64,000 nt of DNA from Paenibacillus plantarum (GCF_013141695.1 NZ_WHNY01000006.1:114810-178809), one strand, 5' to 3'; positions 1 to 9,005 are shown, counted from the first letter of the stretch. Program-made: numbers and translations. Notes: generated by a model from the sequence alone, not told the origin.

Positions 1-943
1 CGTCTGCCGCTGGACGTGCTACGTCCACCATAATAAAGTTCCCATGAGCAGGAAACGAGTGCAGCCCAAGTTGTTTAAATTGTTCTTCTAAGTAGTTTAA
101 ACCCGCCGTATTCGCTTCCCGACAGCTTGCGATGAAATCCTGATCATTAATCGCCGCAAGAGCAGCAGCTTGTGCGAAACGAGTCGTATTGAAGGGCTCT
201 CGCACTTGATTAATCGAACGAATGACATCTGGATGCCCAATACCATAACCAATACGAAGCGAAGCCAGCCCATAGATTTTGGAGAAGGTACGCAAAGAGA
301 TCACATTCTTGTATTGACCGATTAGCTCTATGCTATCCGGGAACTCGCCTGTTGTGTTGTACTCACAATAAGCTTCATCAAGAACAACAATCGTGTGCGC
401 AGGAACTTTAGCTAAGAAAGCTTTAATTTCCGCATCTGTATTCATCGTACCCGTTGGGTTGTTCGGATTACAGATCCATACGATTTTCGTGCGGTCAGTA
501 ATTGCCGCAGCCATAGCATCCAAATCATGCGTGCCATCTTTCAATGGAACTTCAATGGAAACCGCACCCTCAATTTCACAATTGTGTTTGTATTGAGGGA
601 AAGTGTGTGAAGCCATGACGGACTCATCACCTGGTACAAGGAAAGCACGCGCCAACATCAGGATAACTTCATCCGAGCCTGCGCCAAAAATAAGCTGGTT
701 CGTCTCTACTCCCAATGAAGCTGCTACAGCTTCTGTTAGCTGTACGGCTCCTCCATCTGGATATAGACTAATATTTGCAATTTCAGCTTCAATAGCAGCC
801 TTCACATGTGGAGATGACCCGAACGGGTTTTCATTAGAAGCAAGCTTAATTACTTCAGTTAAGCCCAGCTCACGCTTTACTTCATCAATAGGCTTACCTG
901 GTTGGTAGACTGGTAAATGTATAATGGTTTGTTTCGGTTTCAT
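1..943 (-). CDS. hisC: Histidinol-phosphate aminotransferase, 3' end cut by window edge
   Basis: PLP-dependent class I/II aminotransferase that converts histidinol phosphate in histidine synthesis. In the Bacillus-type aro/trp operon the same enzyme also serves tyrosine and phenylalanine synthesis. About 314 codons are visible; the family is usually about 360 residues, so the C-terminus lies outside the window. Visible landmarks are the N-terminal LASNENPFG segment, NPNNPTG, and the PLP-lysine motif TFSKIYGLASLRIGYG with Lys near residue 222. The ATG follows an AGGTGA ribosome site by 5 nt. It sits just downstream of trpA, as in B. subtilis trpA-hisC-tyrA-aroE, and is probably the next-to-translate gene of the same operon. 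Confidence 0.95.
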   Translation of the reverse strand, partial: MKPKQTIIHLPVYQPGKPIDEVKRELGLTEVIKLASNENPFGSSPHVKAAIEAEIANISLYPDGGAVQLTEAVAASLGVETNQLIFGAGSDEVILMLARAFLVPGDESVMASHTFPQYKHNCEIEGAVSIEVPLKDGTHDLDAMAAAITDRTKIVWICNPNNPTGTMNTDAEIKAFLAKVPAHTIVVLDEAYCEYNTTGEFPDSIELIGQYKNVISLRTFSKIYGLASLRIGYGIGHPDVIRSINQVREPFNTTRFAQAAALAAINDQDFIASCREANTAGLNYLEEQFKQLGLHSFPAHGNFIMVDVARPAAD

Positions 944-959
944 GAAGTCACCTCATCAA

Positions 960-1775
960 TTAGTTGTTCGTACGCTTTAATTGACCTACAAAGTTACCTA
1001 CTTGTTTAAGACCTTCCGGATGAGCAGCATCCTCTTGGAAATGTGGTAATGCGCTCTCGATCGTGCGGACAATCGCACTTCCTACGACAACACCATCGCA
1101 CAGCTTCTCAAAGCGTTCAACTTGTTCACGCGATGATATGCCGAAGCCTACAACAATGGGAACAGACGCGGCTTCCCGAACAGTTGTAAGGAAATCTTCA
1201 ATGCCGCCAAAAAATTCAGCGCGCTCGCCAGTGACCCCAAGGGAAGATACACAATAAACGAACCCACGTGCACTTGAAGCAATACGTTGTACACGTTCAT
1301 TCGATGTTGGTGCAACCAATGGAATCAAATGAACGCCATATTTCTCAGCAATCTCTCTCGTCTCACTATCCTCTTCCAAAGGAAGATCTGGAATAATAAT
1401 GCCACTGATTTCATTCTCTTGCATCACTTTGAAAATACGTTCCAAACCAATTTGGAGAACCGGATTATAATAGGTAAAAAGGATGAATGGCAGCTGTGAT
1501 CCGCGATTCCTTGCCTGTTTAGCTACATCGATTACATCAAAAATGGAAATTTTACTTTTCAAAGCGCGTTCCGAAGAGCGCTGAATAACAGGGCCATCTG
1601 CGAGTGGATCCGAGTAAGGAACACCAAGCTCGATTAAATCCGCGCCTGCGCGTTCCATTTCTAGAATCAGTTCCAAGGATGCCTCTATCGAAGGGTCGCC
1701 AATCGTTAGAAAAGGGATCATTGCGGTTTCACCGCGCGCTTTGAGTTCTGCAAAACGACTGTCAATACGGTTCAT
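960..1775 (-). CDS. trpA: Tryptophan synthase alpha chain
   Basis: Cleaves indole-3-glycerol phosphate to indole and glyceraldehyde 3-phosphate; the indole is channelled to TrpB. The protein is 271 aa with the TIM-barrel signature IELGVPYSDPLADGP. The two catalytic acids fall at Glu49 and Asp60, the positions known for the family. The FGISS segment near residue 210 is the phosphate-binding region. The ATG lies 3 nt after the trpB stop, and the GAGGGGG ribosome site is inside the last trpB codons, so translation is probably coupled. Last trp gene before hisC. Confidence 0.98.
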   Translation of the reverse strand: MNRIDSRFAELKARGETAMIPFLTIGDPSIEASLELILEMERAGADLIELGVPYSDPLADGPVIQRSSERALKSKISIFDVIDVAKQARNRGSQLPFILFTYYNPVLQIGLERIFKVMQENEISGIIIPDLPLEEDSETREIAEKYGVHLIPLVAPTSNERVQRIASSARGFVYCVSSLGVTGERAEFFGGIEDFLTTVREAASVPIVVGFGISSREQVERFEKLCDGVVVGSAIVRTIESALPHFQEDAAHPEGLKQVGNFVGQLKRTNN

Positions 1776-1778
1776 CGC

Positions 1779-2972
1779 TTATACCCCCTCGCCAAGATAA
1801 CTAATAATGGATTCCACATCTTTATCGCCGCGGCCTGACAAGCTCACGATAATGATTTGGTCCTTCGTCATCGTCGGTGCTAATTTCAGCGTATGGGCAA
1901 TGGCATGTGCGCTCTCAAGAGCAGGAATGATACCTTCTGTGCGGCTCAACAATTGAAGCGCATCCAGTGCTTCTTGATCCGTTATTGGATAATAAGTAGC
2001 ACGCTCAGCATCTTTGAGGTACGCATGTTCGGGACCAATTCCCGGGTAGTCCAAACCGGCTGAGATCGAATGCGCTGGCAAGACTTGACCATACTCATCC
2101 TGTAGCAAATAACTGAGTGACCCTTGGAATACACCTGGCGTTCCTTTGGTCATGGTAGCTGCATGCTCCTCCGTATCAACGCCGCGACCCGCAGCCTCGA
2201 CACCAATCAATTTCACGGACTCATCTTGAACGAATGGATAGAAAATACCCATCGCGTTACTGCCTCCGCCAACACAAGCAACTACGGCATCCGGTAATCT
2301 ACCTTCTGTTTCCAAGATTTGCTCACGGGACTCATCCCCGATCACGCGCTGGAAATCACGAACCATCATTGGATACGGATGAGGTCCAGTTACGGATCCT
2401 AGAATATAGTACGTATCTTGAACGTTACTTACCCAGTAACGCAATGTTTCATTACAAGCATCTTTCAATGTGCGCGTTCCAGAAGTAACCGGAATTACTT
2501 CCGAACCTAACAATTTCATTCGAAACACATTCAATTGTTGACGTTTCGTGTCTTCTTCGCCCATGAACACTTTACATTCAAAGCCCATTAAAGCCGCTAC
2601 TGTCGCTGAAGCAACACCGTGCTGACCTGCCCCAGTTTCCGCGATTATCTTTTTCTTACCCATGCGTTTTGCAAGTACGGCCTGTCCGATGGTGTTATTA
2701 ATTTTGTGTGCGCCTGTATGGTTTAAATCTTCACGTTTCAAATAAATCTTCGCTCCGCCAAGTAGCTCGGTTAAGCGTTCTGCGTAGTAAAGCGGAGTAG
2801 GTCTACCCGAATACTGCTTCTGCAAATAACGAACTTCAGCAATAAATTCAGGATCATCTTTATATCGCGCATAAGCTTCTTCAAGCTCATGTAAGGCATT
2901 CATCAATGTTTCGGGCACATAGCGGCCACCGAACTTGCCAAATCTACCTTGCTGATCAGGTACTTGTGTCAC
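1779..2972 (-). CDS. trpB: Tryptophan synthase beta chain
   Basis: PLP enzyme that joins indole and serine to make tryptophan in the alpha2beta2 complex. It is 397 aa, full length for the TrpB1 type. The Schiff-base lysine is Lys90 within [13 protein letters not shown]. The ETGAGQHGV loop follows, and the phosphate-binding [10 protein letters not shown] loop is near residue 230. The start codon overlaps the end of trpF by 4 nt, typical of a tightly coupled operon. Confidence 0.98.
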   Translation of the reverse strand: MTQVPDQQGRFGKFGGRYVPETLMNALHELEEAYARYKDDPEFIAEVRYLQKQYSGRPTPLYYAERLTELLGGAKIYLKREDLNHTGAHKINNTIGQAVLAKRMGKKKIIAETGAGQHGVASATVAALMGFECKVFMGEEDTKRQQLNVFRMKLLGSEVIPVTSGTRTLKDACNETLRYWVSNVQDTYYILGSVTGPHPYPMMVRDFQRVIGDESREQILETEGRLPDAVVACVGGGSNAMGIFYPFVQDESVKLIGVEAAGRGVDTEEHAATMTKGTPGVFQGSLSYLLQDEYGQVLPAHSISAGLDYPGIGPEHAYLKDAERATYYPITDQEALDALQLLSRTEGIIPALESAHAIAHTLKLAPTMTKDQIIIVSLSGRGDKDVESIISYLGEGV

Positions 2973-3670
2973 TTACGGGTCACCCTTTCCACAAACGCGG
3001 TTATTTTCGTAATATCTTTCACGCCATCTGTCTCCACGCCGCTCGATACATCAACGCCATCAGGAGCGTAAGCATGTACTAATTGATCTACGTTATCATG
3101 TCGGAGTCCGCCAGCTACTAGTAATTGAATACCAGCAGAACGAGACCATTCTTGATAAACAGGTATACAATCCCAGGCAAAAGTTGTCCCAGAACCGCCA
3201 CCATATACAGGGTCAAAGGTATCTAATAAAATCGCATCTACATGACCGATATAAGGATCGAGTTGCTCAGCTACCTTGGATATAGAAGGTATGGAATCTT
3301 CTGTTTTGGAGATGGAAACCGATTTAAATACCTGTACACCAAATTGATCACGAACCCATCCACAGAAAGCCGGTGTTTCCTGACTATGAAGTTGCACGAC
3401 ATCCAGAGGAGCCGCAGCTAAGATATCAACCAACTGCTCTTTCGTTGGATTGACAAAGACGCCAACTGTAAGAGGCACAGTCTGCCCCTTTGCTTCTTCA
3501 GCTTTCAAATAAGCAATCAGCTCGGCTGCCTTCTCTGGCGTGACCTGTCGCTTGCTTGGTGCAAAAACAAAGCCGATATGAGCTATCGGCAAATGTACGA
3601 TTGATTTTAACACTTCAACGCTTTGAAGTCCACAAATTTTTACCGTTGGAATCGTTCCCACAGTCATCAA
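2969..3670 (-). CDS. trpF: Phosphoribosylanthranilate isomerase
   Basis: Carries out the Amadori rearrangement of N-(5'-phosphoribosyl)anthranilate to CdRP, the third pathway step. The protein is 233 aa and TIM-barrel sized. Near the N-terminus VKICGLQS carries the catalytic Cys. VQLHSQET marks the substrate loop, and [10 protein letters not shown] with GVDVSSGVE holds the phosphate site and catalytic Asp. Upstream, instead of abutting trpC, there is a 174-nt spacer with a repeat-like element, an unusual break in an otherwise overlapping gene set. The ATG-ATG start makes the exact first residue uncertain by one codon. Confidence 0.96.
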   Translation of the reverse strand: MMTVGTIPTVKICGLQSVEVLKSIVHLPIAHIGFVFAPSKRQVTPEKAAELIAYLKAEEAKGQTVPLTVGVFVNPTKEQLVDILAAAPLDVVQLHSQETPAFCGWVRDQFGVQVFKSVSISKTEDSIPSISKVAEQLDPYIGHVDAILLDTFDPVYGGGSGTTFAWDCIPVYQEWSRSAGIQLLVAGGLRHDNVDQLVHAYAPDGVDVSSGVETDGVKDITKITAFVERVTRK

Positions 3671-3689
3671 ATCCGCCCCTTTCTACCTA

Positions 3690-3840
3690 TACATACGAGT
3701 TCAAAAAGTCCAGTTTTCAGCACCGAGAAGATTGAAAGAAGCTAGGAAATGAGGAGCGGAGCGTAGTGGAAGCTACGTGAGCACCGGAATTTCCGGCTGA
3801 ATTCAATATTCGATGTCGAATACACTTCATGGACTACTTC
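3690..3840. repeat. Probable dispersed intergenic repeat inserted between trpC and trpF
   Basis: The trpC-trpF spacer has no ORF but is full of symmetry. CGTAG and CTACG flank a 6-nt loop at about 3770-3785. A CCGGAA/TTCCGG palindrome follows at about 3783-3795, then ATTCGA/TCGAAT around 3807-3820. AGTCCA near the left end is mirrored by TGGACT near the right end. The composition (GGAGCGGAGCG, CGTGAGCACC) resembles intergenic repeat elements I associate with Paenibacillus genomes, but no second copy is visible in this window. Calling it a dispersed repeat is therefore inference; it could be a structured RNA element of the trp transcript. Confidence 0.45.
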
Positions 3841-3844
3841 GTGA

Positions 3845-4630
3845 TCAAAAGTGGACTCCCATCAACTGATGAACCGCTTGTTCAACGACGGGCTGTCGCA
3901 TGAAATGCTCCCCGATCAGTACAGCTTGTGCCCCTACTTTCTCGACATAAGCCATATCTTCAACGGTAGATATACCGCTCTCGCTCACAACAGTTTTACC
4001 TTTTGGCATAAAGCTTATTAATTCTTCTGTTGTTCCTAGATCGGTAACGAAGGTTTTTAAATTCCGATTATTAACACCTATCATTTGGGTATCCAGCTCA
4101 AGTGCGCGCTCCAACTCTTCACGATCATGCACCTCAACGAGTGCATCTAGGCCAAGATCCTTCGCTAGAGTCAAATACTGCTTCATTTGCTCTGTTGTCA
4201 AAATCGCTGCGATCAGCAGAATGGCATCTGCTCCCAGAAGTCTTGCTTCATAGATTTGCTTCGGATCAATGGTGAAATCTTTGCGTAGCAACGGAACATT
4301 CACCGCTTTACGCACAGCCTTCAAATAATCATTGCTACCTTGGAAATATGAAACATCGGTCAATACCGAAATACAATCGGCGCCTGCACGCTCATAAGCT
4401 TGAGCCAACCCCACCGGTTCGAAATCTGCGCGGATCAATCCTTTGGATGGCGAAGCTTTCTTCACTTCAGCGATAAGTCCCATCGAACGATTCTTCCCCA
4501 GCGTCAATGCCCGCTCAAAGCCTAAGCAAGGTGGAAGCTGAGAAATTAACTTCTCAGCCTCCGAGATCGAAAAACCGCTCATCGCCTCTACTTCAACGCG
4601 TTTTGTAGCTACAATTTTATCAAGAAACAT
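3845..4630 (-). CDS. trpC: Indole-3-glycerol-phosphate synthase
   Basis: Closes the indole ring of CdRP to give indole-3-glycerol phosphate. 261 aa, single-domain Bacillus-type enzyme, not fused to TrpF. Catalytic-loop landmarks are GLIAEVKKASPSKG near residue 53, LLRKDFTID, the IGVNNRNL segment with its substrate-binding Asn, and SESGIS near the C-terminus. The start overlaps the trpD end by 11 nt, so the two are translationally linked. Downstream the operon is interrupted by the repeat-like spacer. Confidence 0.97.
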   Translation of the reverse strand: MFLDKIVATKRVEVEAMSGFSISEAEKLISQLPPCLGFERALTLGKNRSMGLIAEVKKASPSKGLIRADFEPVGLAQAYERAGADCISVLTDVSYFQGSNDYLKAVRKAVNVPLLRKDFTIDPKQIYEARLLGADAILLIAAILTTEQMKQYLTLAKDLGLDALVEVHDREELERALELDTQMIGVNNRNLKTFVTDLGTTEELISFMPKGKTVVSESGISTVEDMAYVEKVGAQAVLIGEHFMRQPVVEQAVHQLMGVHF

Positions 4631-5660
4631 GGCATAGTTCTCCTGTATATTGGATTAAATCTTGCAGTTTTTGCTCAGCACGCCCCGAATCAATGACATC
4701 TGCAGCAAATTTCACGCCTTGTTGAAGTGTACCAACATGACCGGTTACGTAAAAGCATGCAGCGGCATTCGCAAGTACGATGTCCCGATAAGGTCCTTTT
4801 TCACCTGCAAAAATATGACGAATGATTTCAGCATTAAGTGAAGCATCTCCACCGGCTACATCTTTGATACTGTGCGCACGAAGTCCTAGGTCATCCGGCG
4901 TAATGGTATAAGTCGAAATAAGATCCGACTTCAGCTCAGACACCTTTGTAGGTGCAGAGATACTGAATTCGTCCAACCCATCCTCGCTGGCAACAACCAT
5001 CGCACGCTTCAAGCCGAGTGCTTGCAGCGATTGAGCTAACATCTCCGTCTTGGTTCTGTCGAATACCCCAAGGACTTGGCGATCTGCTCCAGCAGGATTC
5101 GTTAACGGTCCAAGCAAATTGAAAACCGTTCTAAATCCAAGTTCTTTACGAGGTGCTGCAACATGCTTCATTGATTGATGATAGGCCTGTGCGAACATAA
5201 AGCAAATACCCGTACGCTCAAGACATTTCGCAGCTTGTTCCCCACTCAGTGTAATCTTAACGCCAAGCGCTTCTAAGACATCCGCACTACCACTTTTACT
5301 CGACATCGCTCTATTGCCATGCTTCGCTACTCGGATACCGCCTGCTGATGCTACAATGGCAGCTGTGGTTGAGATATTAAACGTGTCCGCACCATCTCCA
5401 CCTGTTCCACACGTATCAAGTAAGTCACTTTGGTGCACATTCACTTGCACCGCTTTGCTTCGCATTGTCTCCGCAAACCCAGTAATCTCTTCAAAGGTTT
5501 CCCCTTTGATACGAAGAGCCGTCAACAAACTGCCGATTTGTGCTTGTGTTGCCTCTCCATCCATAATCTCAGACATAACACTACGCGCTTCTTCACGGGA
5601 TAAATGATTGCCACTAATTACTTTTCCAAGAGCTTGCTGTATCGAAATTGTTCCACTCAT
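4620..5660 (-). CDS. trpD: Anthranilate phosphoribosyltransferase
   Basis: Transfers phosphoribose from PRPP to anthranilate. 346 aa, normal length for unfused TrpD. The PRPP-binding glycine loop GTGGD is at residues 85-89, and KHGNRAMSSKSGSADVLE around residue 114 supplies the phosphate and anthranilate contacts. A second metal-binding segment (DGLDE) is near residue 225. It lies 21 nt downstream of trpE. No trpG glutamine amidotransferase is fused or adjacent. In Bacillus that subunit is shared with the folate operon, so it is presumably encoded elsewhere. Confidence 0.97.
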   Translation of the reverse strand: MSGTISIQQALGKVISGNHLSREEARSVMSEIMDGEATQAQIGSLLTALRIKGETFEEITGFAETMRSKAVQVNVHQSDLLDTCGTGGDGADTFNISTTAAIVASAGGIRVAKHGNRAMSSKSGSADVLEALGVKITLSGEQAAKCLERTGICFMFAQAYHQSMKHVAAPRKELGFRTVFNLLGPLTNPAGADRQVLGVFDRTKTEMLAQSLQALGLKRAMVVASEDGLDEFSISAPTKVSELKSDLISTYTITPDDLGLRAHSIKDVAGGDASLNAEIIRHIFAGEKGPYRDIVLANAAACFYVTGHVGTLQQGVKFAADVIDSGRAEQKLQDLIQYTGELCHVS

Positions 5661-5681
5661 GTTCTTCCTTGCCCCTTCCTT

Positions 5682-7229
5682 CTATGAGTTAACAAAATAA
5701 TCTTTGTTAATATCGCTAACAGGTCTTGGCTCAGGACTGAACATGGCTTCTGCCATACGAATTGATTTCAGCAAAGCCGTCGCTTTATTCACGGTTTCTT
5801 GATATTCACTCTCAGGTACAGAATCCCAAACGATTCCTGCTCCTGCTTGCACATAGGCCTTGCCTTTTTTGAACACAATCGTCCGGATCGTAATACAAGT
5901 GTCCAAATTCCCGGAAAATCCTAGATAACCAATTGCCCCTGCGTAAGAACCGCGTGACTCTGGCTCCAGTTCCGCAATAATGCCCATCGCTCTCAGCTTC
6001 GGTGCTCCAGACACCGTGCCTGCAGGCATACAGGAAAGGAAAGCATCGAAGAAATCCTTATCCTTGGCAATTTTACCAGACACATTGGAAACGATATGCA
6101 TTACGTGTGAGTAGCGTTCAATGTCCATGAACGTATCACATTTAACCGTTCCGAATTCGGAGACACGCCCGATATCATTTCGACCTAGATCAACCAACAT
6201 CAAATGCTCTGCGCGTTCTTTCTCATCGGCCAGCAACTCCAACTCAAGTGCGTGATCTTCCTCTGGTGTTTTCCCTCTAGGTCTTGTTCCCGCAATCGGC
6301 CGCGTCTCAACTTTTTCTTCCTCCACTCGTACTAGCAACTCAGGAGACGTTCCAACGATAATCTCGTCGTCCATTTTCAGCACATACATATAAGGAGATG
6401 GATTCATTGTTCGAAGCACTCGATACACCTGTAAAGGAGAAACCGTTGTTTCCATTTCAAAACGCTGCGAGAGCACGACTTGGAAAATATCGCCGGCACG
6501 AATGTATTCCTTTGCTTTGTTCACATTGGCAATGAACTTATCTTTCGTAATATTGGAGCGAATTTCACCCAAATCCGGTTCTGACACGATCGGGTTGTGC
6601 GTCATCGTATCGGAACTAAGAGGCCGTTTAATTTTCTCAATTGTGGCATCGATTTTCTCACAGGTTGCTTGATACGCTTTCGCGATATCCGCATCTGTTG
6701 CGAATTGGGGAACATGTAGGTTTGCGATCACTTTGATCTGTTGTTTGAAGTGATCAAAGACGATGACCTGATCGCAAAACATGAATTGAATATCATTCAT
6801 TTGTAAATCATCAATCTGATGAGCTGGTAGTTTCTCATAGTATTGCAATAAATCGTATCCGAAGAATCCAACCGCACCACCCGTAAAGCGAGGAAGATCA
6901 GCAAGCTGAGGGCTGGAGTAGGAACGAAGGTAAGCCTTCAACACTTCGATCGGTTTCTCATCCGTGATTTTTTTCTCGGACCCCGTTTCGACCGTTGTTT
7001 TTCCATGCTTCGCCGTGATCATCAAGAATGGATCGCTGCCTAAGAAGGAATAACGCGCCCATTTCACTCCTCCCTCTACACTTTCTAAAAGGAAGGCACG
7101 AGGCTCTTGATATAAATGTTGGAATACACGTATTGGCGTCTCGGTATCAGCTAGTAAATGACGCACCACTGGGATCAGATTATAATCTTTGGACAAACGA
7201 ATGACTTCTTGTAATTCAGGTGTATACAT
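5682..7229 (-). CDS. trpE: Anthranilate synthase component I
   Basis: Makes anthranilate from chorismate with ammonia supplied by a partner amidotransferase, and is the committed step to tryptophan. 515 aa. The feedback tryptophan-binding LLES motif is at residues 47-50. The C-terminal chorismate-binding domain shows PIAGTRPRGKT, DLGRNDIGRV and QAGAGIVWDSVPE. The ATG is preceded by GAGAGGGG 8 nt upstream. It is the first gene after the leader that holds the TRAP site and terminator, so it should be the first gene affected by tryptophan-dependent attenuation. Confidence 0.97.
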   Translation of the reverse strand: MYTPELQEVIRLSKDYNLIPVVRHLLADTETPIRVFQHLYQEPRAFLLESVEGGVKWARYSFLGSDPFLMITAKHGKTTVETGSEKKITDEKPIEVLKAYLRSYSSPQLADLPRFTGGAVGFFGYDLLQYYEKLPAHQIDDLQMNDIQFMFCDQVIVFDHFKQQIKVIANLHVPQFATDADIAKAYQATCEKIDATIEKIKRPLSSDTMTHNPIVSEPDLGEIRSNITKDKFIANVNKAKEYIRAGDIFQVVLSQRFEMETTVSPLQVYRVLRTMNPSPYMYVLKMDDEIIVGTSPELLVRVEEEKVETRPIAGTRPRGKTPEEDHALELELLADEKERAEHLMLVDLGRNDIGRVSEFGTVKCDTFMDIERYSHVMHIVSNVSGKIAKDKDFFDAFLSCMPAGTVSGAPKLRAMGIIAELEPESRGSYAGAIGYLGFSGNLDTCITIRTIVFKKGKAYVQAGAGIVWDSVPESEYQETVNKATALLKSIRMAEAMFSPEPRPVSDINKDYFVNS

Positions 7230-7294
7230 GGAAACATCCCCTCTCAGCTTGTGAGCTACTCGCGGTCTGCGGCGCTCAAAACTCTATTCGAATA

Positions 7295-7323
7295 CAAAAA
7301 AACCTCTACCAGGGGTAGAGGTT
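7295..7323 (-). terminator. trp attenuator (intrinsic terminator before trpE)
   Basis: A perfect 10-bp stem (AACCTCTACC with GGTAGAGGTT) and a 3-nt loop are followed by seven T on the minus strand, 65 nt before trpE. Its 5' arm contains CTCTAC, complementary to the GTAGAG that occurs twice in the upstream TRAP array (7466-7471 and 7486-7491). An antiterminator masked by TRAP is therefore possible; that pairing is inferred. Confidence 0.88.
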
Positions 7324-7445
7324 GACTTTAGTTTCAGTAGACGATCAGAATGAATGTGAAAAAAAGAAAATGTTAGCTGGGTATGAACAAATAGACGATC
7401 CCCCTCTGGGAACGATCCAATGGTCACATAGCTACTTTACTTTTT

Positions 7446-7508
7446 CTCATCTCAACTCGGCTCTGCTCTACTCGACTAAACTCTGCTCTACTAACCAAAA
7501 CTCATCTA
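7446..7508 (-). promoter_or_regulatory. TRAP (MtrB) binding array in the trp leader
   Basis: On the minus strand the leader carries (G/T)AG triplets at an exact 5-nt period. On plus coordinates the triplets begin at 7446, 7451, 7456, 7461, 7466, 7471, 7476, 7481, 7486, 7491, then 7501 and 7506. Only the slot at 7496 is unfilled. Twelve triplets with 2-nt spacers match the known target of the 11-subunit TRAP ring. The array begins just after the aroH stop and essentially at the predicted trp transcription start. The gene for TRAP itself is at 17857-18105. Confidence 0.9.
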
Positions 7509-7513
7509 ATTTC

Positions 7514-7543
7514 ACTATACTACCGTGTAGCTTCATTTGTCAA
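7514..7543 (-). promoter_or_regulatory. Internal trp promoter at the 3' end of aroH
   Basis: The minus strand reads TTGACA (7538-7543), 18 nt, TATAGT (7514-7519). The -35 box is made of the Leu-Thr codons near the aroH C-terminus and the -10 follows the aroH stop directly. The predicted start falls near 7507. B. subtilis likewise has a trp promoter inside the aro supra-operon. Confidence 0.75.
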
Positions 7544-7906
7544 TTTAACAATATCAGGACGAAGTGCTTTCGCTTCTTTCAAGTACACATGGTTAATCTC
7601 CGCTTGAGTTTTGGTCGTGTTAACCTGAACCATCAAACGAATACATTTGGGTAATGCATTCTCAACTGGCACTTCCAAGGAACACATCAATGGAACAAGC
7701 TCCCAGCCAATGAGTGTACGAATTGCTCGTGCTGGAAACGTTGCCGTAATATCTTCCGTAACTGTAATGAAAACCGATCCAATATCTTCTGGACGGAAAT
7801 CATTCGCTTCTACAATTCCTTGAAGAAGCTCACTCGTTGCAGAAAGAATTTCCTCTGCATCATTCTGTTGAACTGTTGTCGCGCCACGAATTCCCCTTAA
7901 GTACAT
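7520..7906 (-). CDS. aroH: Chorismate mutase, AroH type
   Basis: Rearranges chorismate to prephenate, the branch towards Phe/Tyr. 128 aa, the trimeric Bacillus AroH fold rather than the all-helical type. RGIRGATTV holds the active-site Arg near residue 7, CSLEVPV the Glu, KCIRLM the second Arg, and HVYL the conserved Tyr. The start is 3 nt after aroB, with a GGGGAG ribosome site inside its end. The last codons double as the -35 element of the trp promoter. Confidence 0.95.
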   Translation of the reverse strand: MYLRGIRGATTVQQNDAEEILSATSELLQGIVEANDFRPEDIGSVFITVTEDITATFPARAIRTLIGWELVPLMCSLEVPVENALPKCIRLMVQVNTTKTQAEINHVYLKEAKALRPDIVKLTNEATR

Positions 7907-7909
7907 TGG

Positions 7910-9004
7910 TTATTTCTCCCCTTTTAGAAGGTCAACAATTTCTCTGACTTGCTGTGAAGTAACATCCTTGCGGATCTCGACTTTACCAATTTCAGTCGGT
8001 ATGATATACACCATCGTACCTTCTTTGAATTTCTTATCATGCATCATAGCACTCATAATGCGATCTGTATCCAAATGTGACGGTATGCTCACCGGCAATC
8101 CGTATTTCACAAATAATCCTTTGGTTACTGTGTGGATGTCCTCACTGTAACCAAACTGCTGGGCAAGCTTTGCAGCGCCGACCATCCCAATGGCAATGGC
8201 CTCACCATGCAACAGCTCACCGTAGCCCGCTACCGCTTCTAAAGCGTGACCGATTGTGTGGCCAAGGTTTAATATCGCACGGAGATCATTCTCGCGTTCG
8301 TCCTGCGATACGACGATGGCTTTCACTTGACAACCTATATAAAGCGCATAACTTAACGCTTCTGGATCTAACCCTAACAGCTTGTCCGCGTTTTCATCGC
8401 ACCACTGTGTGAAAGCAGCATCCCAGATCAATCCATGCTTGATCACTTCAGACAGGCCTGCCTTCACTTCGCGCTCAGGCAAAGTCAACAGCAAGTCGAT
8501 GTCGAAGAGGACTAGCTCCGGCTGATGGAACGCCCCGATGATGTTCTTCGCCATCGGGTGATTGACCGCTACCTTGCCGCCGACAGAACTGTCGTGGGCA
8601 AGGATGGTCGTCGGGATCTGCACGAAGCGGATCCCGCGCATGAAGCTCGCCGCAGCGAAGCCGGCGAGATCGCCGACCACGCCTCCTCCGAGGGCTATGA
8701 TCGCAGAATTGCGATCAAGGCCCGCCTGGAGGGCGGCGGTTACGATTCCCTCGAGCTGCGCGAGGGATTTGGACGTTTCGCCTGCGGGCACGACGCAGGC
8801 CGTCGCGGCGAAGCCGCCGTCACGGAGCAGCGTCAGGACGCGCTCCAAGTGCAAGGCCGCCACCGATTCGTCGGTGACGATGAGCAGTGGCGACTTGCGG
8901 CTGAGCTTCGCGCGATCGAACAGTGCCGAGATATTGGTAAGAATGCCTTGGCCAATATAAATGGGATAAGACCGTTCTCCAAGCTCTACGGTAAGTTCTC
9001 TCAT
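7910..9004 (-). CDS. aroB: 3-dehydroquinate synthase
   Basis: NAD- and metal-dependent cyclisation of DAHP to 3-dehydroquinate, second step of the shikimate pathway. 364 aa. ALGGGVVGDLAGFAA is the NAD/glycine-rich motif, FVQIPTTLA-like sequence follows, and HGL plus LNLGHTIGHALE provide the zinc-binding His residues. The ATG lies 1 nt after the aroC stop. Roughly residues 25-180 (8460-8930) are encoded by DNA of about 55-73% GC, far above the rest of the gene and its neighbours, although the reading frame and protein motifs are intact. Confidence 0.97.
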   Translation of the reverse strand: MRELTVELGERSYPIYIGQGILTNISALFDRAKLSRKSPLLIVTDESVAALHLERVLTLLRDGGFAATACVVPAGETSKSLAQLEGIVTAALQAGLDRNSAIIALGGGVVGDLAGFAAASFMRGIRFVQIPTTILAHDSSVGGKVAVNHPMAKNIIGAFHQPELVLFDIDLLLTLPEREVKAGLSEVIKHGLIWDAAFTQWCDENADKLLGLDPEALSYALYIGCQVKAIVVSQDERENDLRAILNLGHTIGHALEAVAGYGELLHGEAIAIGMVGAAKLAQQFGYSEDIHTVTKGLFVKYGLPVSIPSHLDTDRIMSAMMHDKKFKEGTMVYIIPTEIGKVEIRKDVTSQQVREIVDLLKGEK

Positions 9005-9005
9005 C

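Noticed and set aside
7446..7508. Five-base tandem repeat as a microsatellite or CRISPR remnant
   Set aside because: Period and triplet identity fit TRAP binding exactly, and no spacer/repeat structure of CRISPR size exists.
7322..7654. 110-codon plus-strand frame over the trp leader
   Set aside because: Crosses the TRAP array, trp promoter and aroH end; no ribosome site.
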